DNA of 64,000 nucleotides. Origin: Bolinopsis microptera (taxonomy: Eukaryota > Ctenophora > Tentaculata > Lobata > Bolinopsidae). A program made the position numbers and the translations under genes. The notes beneath the pieces were generated by a model. The model did not search any database. It was not told where the DNA came from and saw only the letters and a list, made by a program, of their open reading frames with translations. Location: NCBI RefSeq assembly GCF_026151205.1, contig NC_087079.1, positions 14,818,445-14,882,444 on the forward strand, in the 5' to 3' direction. Below are positions 62,278 to 64,000 of this stretch, piece by piece. Numbering within the stretch: the first letter of the stretch is position 1; each line of letters begins with the position of its first letter.

Positions 62278-63060
62278 ACTATGAATAGTACAGACAGATC
62301 CATCTGAAAAAAATCGATTTACCGAAACAAGAATCTTTCAGATATTAGAGGATTTTTGACGTTTTTTAGTTTCATTCGGTGTCCTTTAAGGCTGACCAAC
62401 TTTTCCGAACTTTTCCGAACTTTTCCATGTGTCTTATGGCCACCTTTTACCACTTTTTACTACTTTTGGTCACTTTTTACCACTTTCTTTGTAAGTCGAA
62501 TATTTATAGTTATGAACATCGTAGGAGGTTGCAGATTGATTGAGGGTGTTCATTTTATCAATGTAAAAACCTTTGTGACGAACATTTTCTCGTCAGATTG
62601 TCAGATAATTGTCTAATTAGCTAATTGCTAGTTTTTTAAATTGCTAGTTTTTTTAAAGTATACTTTTCGAAAATGTTTCACTTAACATTTTTGAGAATTC
62701 AAAAAATTTCAAAAAATAACCGTCCAAAGTGATTAAATTGCATGAGACGTGGCGAAAAGTAGTTTTTAGAAAATTTGTGTTCTCGTTTAAAGTGCAGTTA
62801 ATCTCAGCAGATTTTTGAGTTTTAGGAGTTTTTTAGTGGAAAGGTTATCACTCATTAGAATTTCACTTTCAGGAGTCATGATCAATTAGATGGCTAGTAA
62901 TGGCTGTTGTCTTTAAGTTCAATTGATAAGGCTATATATTAATAACAGCCATTAAGGACACCGAATGGAACTCAAAAACGTAAAATATCCTCTGAAAGCC
63001 TCTTGTTTCGGTAAATCGATTTTTTTCAGACGGATCTGTCTCTAGTCTCTACTAGTAAAG
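62278..63060. mobile_element. Inverted-repeat element with arms of about 115 bp
   Basis: The left arm (62278-62395, includes GAAAAAAATCGATTTACCGA and TTCGGTGTCCTTTAAGGCTG) is an imperfect inverse complement of 62945-63060. The outer part of the left arm (ACAGACAGATCCATCTGAAA) also occurs alone at about 61897. About 0.78 kb, no transposase, probable foldback or MITE-type element. Confidence 0.7.
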
Positions 63061-63302
63061 TTGCTTTAAGTTTTTAATCATATTAAGTCCTTGTCCTAGG
63101 TCGTTTCCACTTTTCTTAGGCGTTCAATCATTCATTCTTGCTGCTTTGTGGCGGTTCGAACATATAAATCTCTTTCTGGCGTGCTTTTCAAAGATAAATC
63201 GTATTTATTTCAGATCCTTAGAAGTCTGCCAACCAATAAGAGGCTCTAAGTGTTACTATTATTATTTGACTTTACAGGTGTATTAAAAAATAAACAGAAA
63301 GT

Positions 63303-64000
63303 ATGATATTGTTCAATGATCCCTCTACCTCGACCCCCATGACCGTCCTAATTCTAACCCTCATCATTTTAAGCTTTATCGTCTCTTCAATTCTCAACCC
63401 GACAGTTTTCTTCTTCAACAGGAAAAAAACTTCCATAGCTGGTTTACTCTTCCGTATCATTTCGGCCACTGATTTTACGATTTGCATCTTTCTGCCAATC
63501 ACTGCTCTCTATTACGCAGCCACTATCAATCTAGAGGAAATGAACTGCACTGAAAATGAATCAGTTCCCAGACAACCTCAGAACTGTTATACCGAAGTAA
63601 CATCAACATCTCTAGCTATAAGTATAACCACTGCCGCTGGCCTGCTCAACAGTATTGTTTTCATGACAACTGGGGTCTTAACGATCGTCCGAACCATCCA
63701 GATAAAATATCCGTTTTATCATGTCAGAAAATCCCGCGTGTTGTTCATCTTGGTTTTGGCAGTTGTAACTAATGGGGCAGCGTTTTCATTTCTTTGCTTG
63801 TCTCCTTTAAGTGAGAAACAATTTTATCCGGCTAGATTTGTTGCAACAGCTGTAAACCCCTACGGTTTTGAAATCGGAGAATCAGAAGGAGCCTTGGAGA
63901 GAGTGGGGATCATTTCTCTCCACATCTCATTTATACCTCTTGGTATTGTGGAAATATTGGCAACTTTTGCTTCAGTCATTACCGCAGTTACACTTTTTCA
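63303..64000 (+). CDS. Divergent 7TM receptor, 5' part, cut by window end
   Basis: The frame is open from the ATG at 63303 to the last base (232 complete codons, no stop). A TTTACAG acceptor at 63278 just before the ATG suggests a 5' non-coding exon. TM1 is in TVLILTLIILSFIVSSILNP, TM2 has IISATDFTICIFLP (conserved Asp), and TM3 is preceded by NCYTE (the conserved cysteine). The TM3 end reads TIVRTIQIKYPFY, so DRY is replaced but the KYPF context is kept. TM4 lacks the usual Trp. TM5 has FIPLGIVEILATF with the conserved proline. It is class A-like and shares the odd K-Y-P motif with the antisense receptor at 27878-28840. Ligand unknown. Confidence 0.82.
   Translation, partial: MILFNDPSTSTPMTVLILTLIILSFIVSSILNPTVFFFNRKKTSIAGLLFRIISATDFTICIFLPITALYYAATINLEEMNCTENESVPRQPQNCYTEVTSTSLAISITTAAGLLNSIVFMTTGVLTIVRTIQIKYPFYHVRKSRVLFILVLAVVTNGAAFSFLCLSPLSEKQFYPARFVATAVNPYGFEIGESEGALERVGIISLHISFIPLGIVEILATFASVITAVTLF

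Larger units (their letters stand above)
59452..63278. other. Repeat-dominated stretch without TM4-TM7 exons
   Basis: Nothing resembling the expected TM4-TM7 sequence is found in phase. The stretch holds a CAGGGTGGCCCAAAAGTAAC motif at about 60160 that resembles a mariner-type terminus (its partner is not seen), a TIR element (60531-60997), tandem repeats (61021-62136) and an inverted-repeat element (62278-63060). Confidence 0.6.

Noticed and set aside
1-64000. tRNA genes, rRNA genes, CRISPR arrays and bacterial-type features
   Set aside because: None seen. No tRNA-like B-box contexts with foldable cloverleafs were found, and repeat arrays here are tandem without spacers.

Overview
This is animal nuclear DNA. 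It is AT-rich, the coding exons are short with GT-AG introns, and there are no operons. The gene families (a very large adhesion GPCR, an ionotropic glutamate receptor, class A-like GPCRs, C-type lectin, pentraxin and LDLa modules) are metazoan. Divergent intron-poor GPCRs, many short inverted-repeat elements and minisatellites would suit a non-bilaterian such as a cnidarian, but this is a low-confidence guess from style and not a marker-based assignment.

Layout. (1) 81-1821, plus strand: the last five exons of an unrecognised proline-rich gene, then its 3' UTR. (2) About 1.9-18.9 kb: mostly non-coding, with a 35-bp perfect-TIR MITE (8708-8986), a decayed relative near 6 kb, minisatellites and two weak exon candidates. 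(3) About 18.9-59.45 kb, plus strand: one huge adhesion-GPCR gene, which I assembled exon by exon. I find 35 phase-compatible exons (about 5.1 kb of coding sequence, about 1,700 residues) plus an uncertain signal-peptide exon. The domain order is GCC2/GCC3 (ephrin-receptor-like), Sushi-like, LDLa, pentraxin, LDLa, two C-type lectin domains, pentraxin, an unassigned segment, TSP1-like, HRM-like, GAIN, GPS and TM1-TM3. TM4-TM7 are not found before the window ends.

(4) Three genes sit antisense inside introns of this gene. A single-exon divergent 7TM receptor (27878-28840) and a three-exon ionotropic glutamate receptor (36181-39551) share a 12.8-kb intron that splits the first pentraxin domain. 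A seven-exon 275-residue protein with two filamin-repeat-like halves (42725-45606) lies in the intron between the two lectin domains. (5) 59.45-63.2 kb is almost entirely repeat-derived. (6) 63303 to the right edge is the start of another intronless divergent 7TM receptor on the plus strand, cut by the window end.

The most notable points are the receptor's domain set and its nested antisense genes, a 64-bp minisatellite that carries five decoy copies of the TM1-exon splice acceptor, a one-base frameshift in the glutamate receptor at its ligand-binding core, a GPS motif lacking one cysteine pair, and a GC-rich double hairpin with TTCG loops present in one copy of an interspersed repeat but absent from the other. 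Whether the membrane genes work together is unknown. Their clustering reflects intron nesting, and co-regulation would be inference. All exon models are by-eye splice predictions without transcript support.
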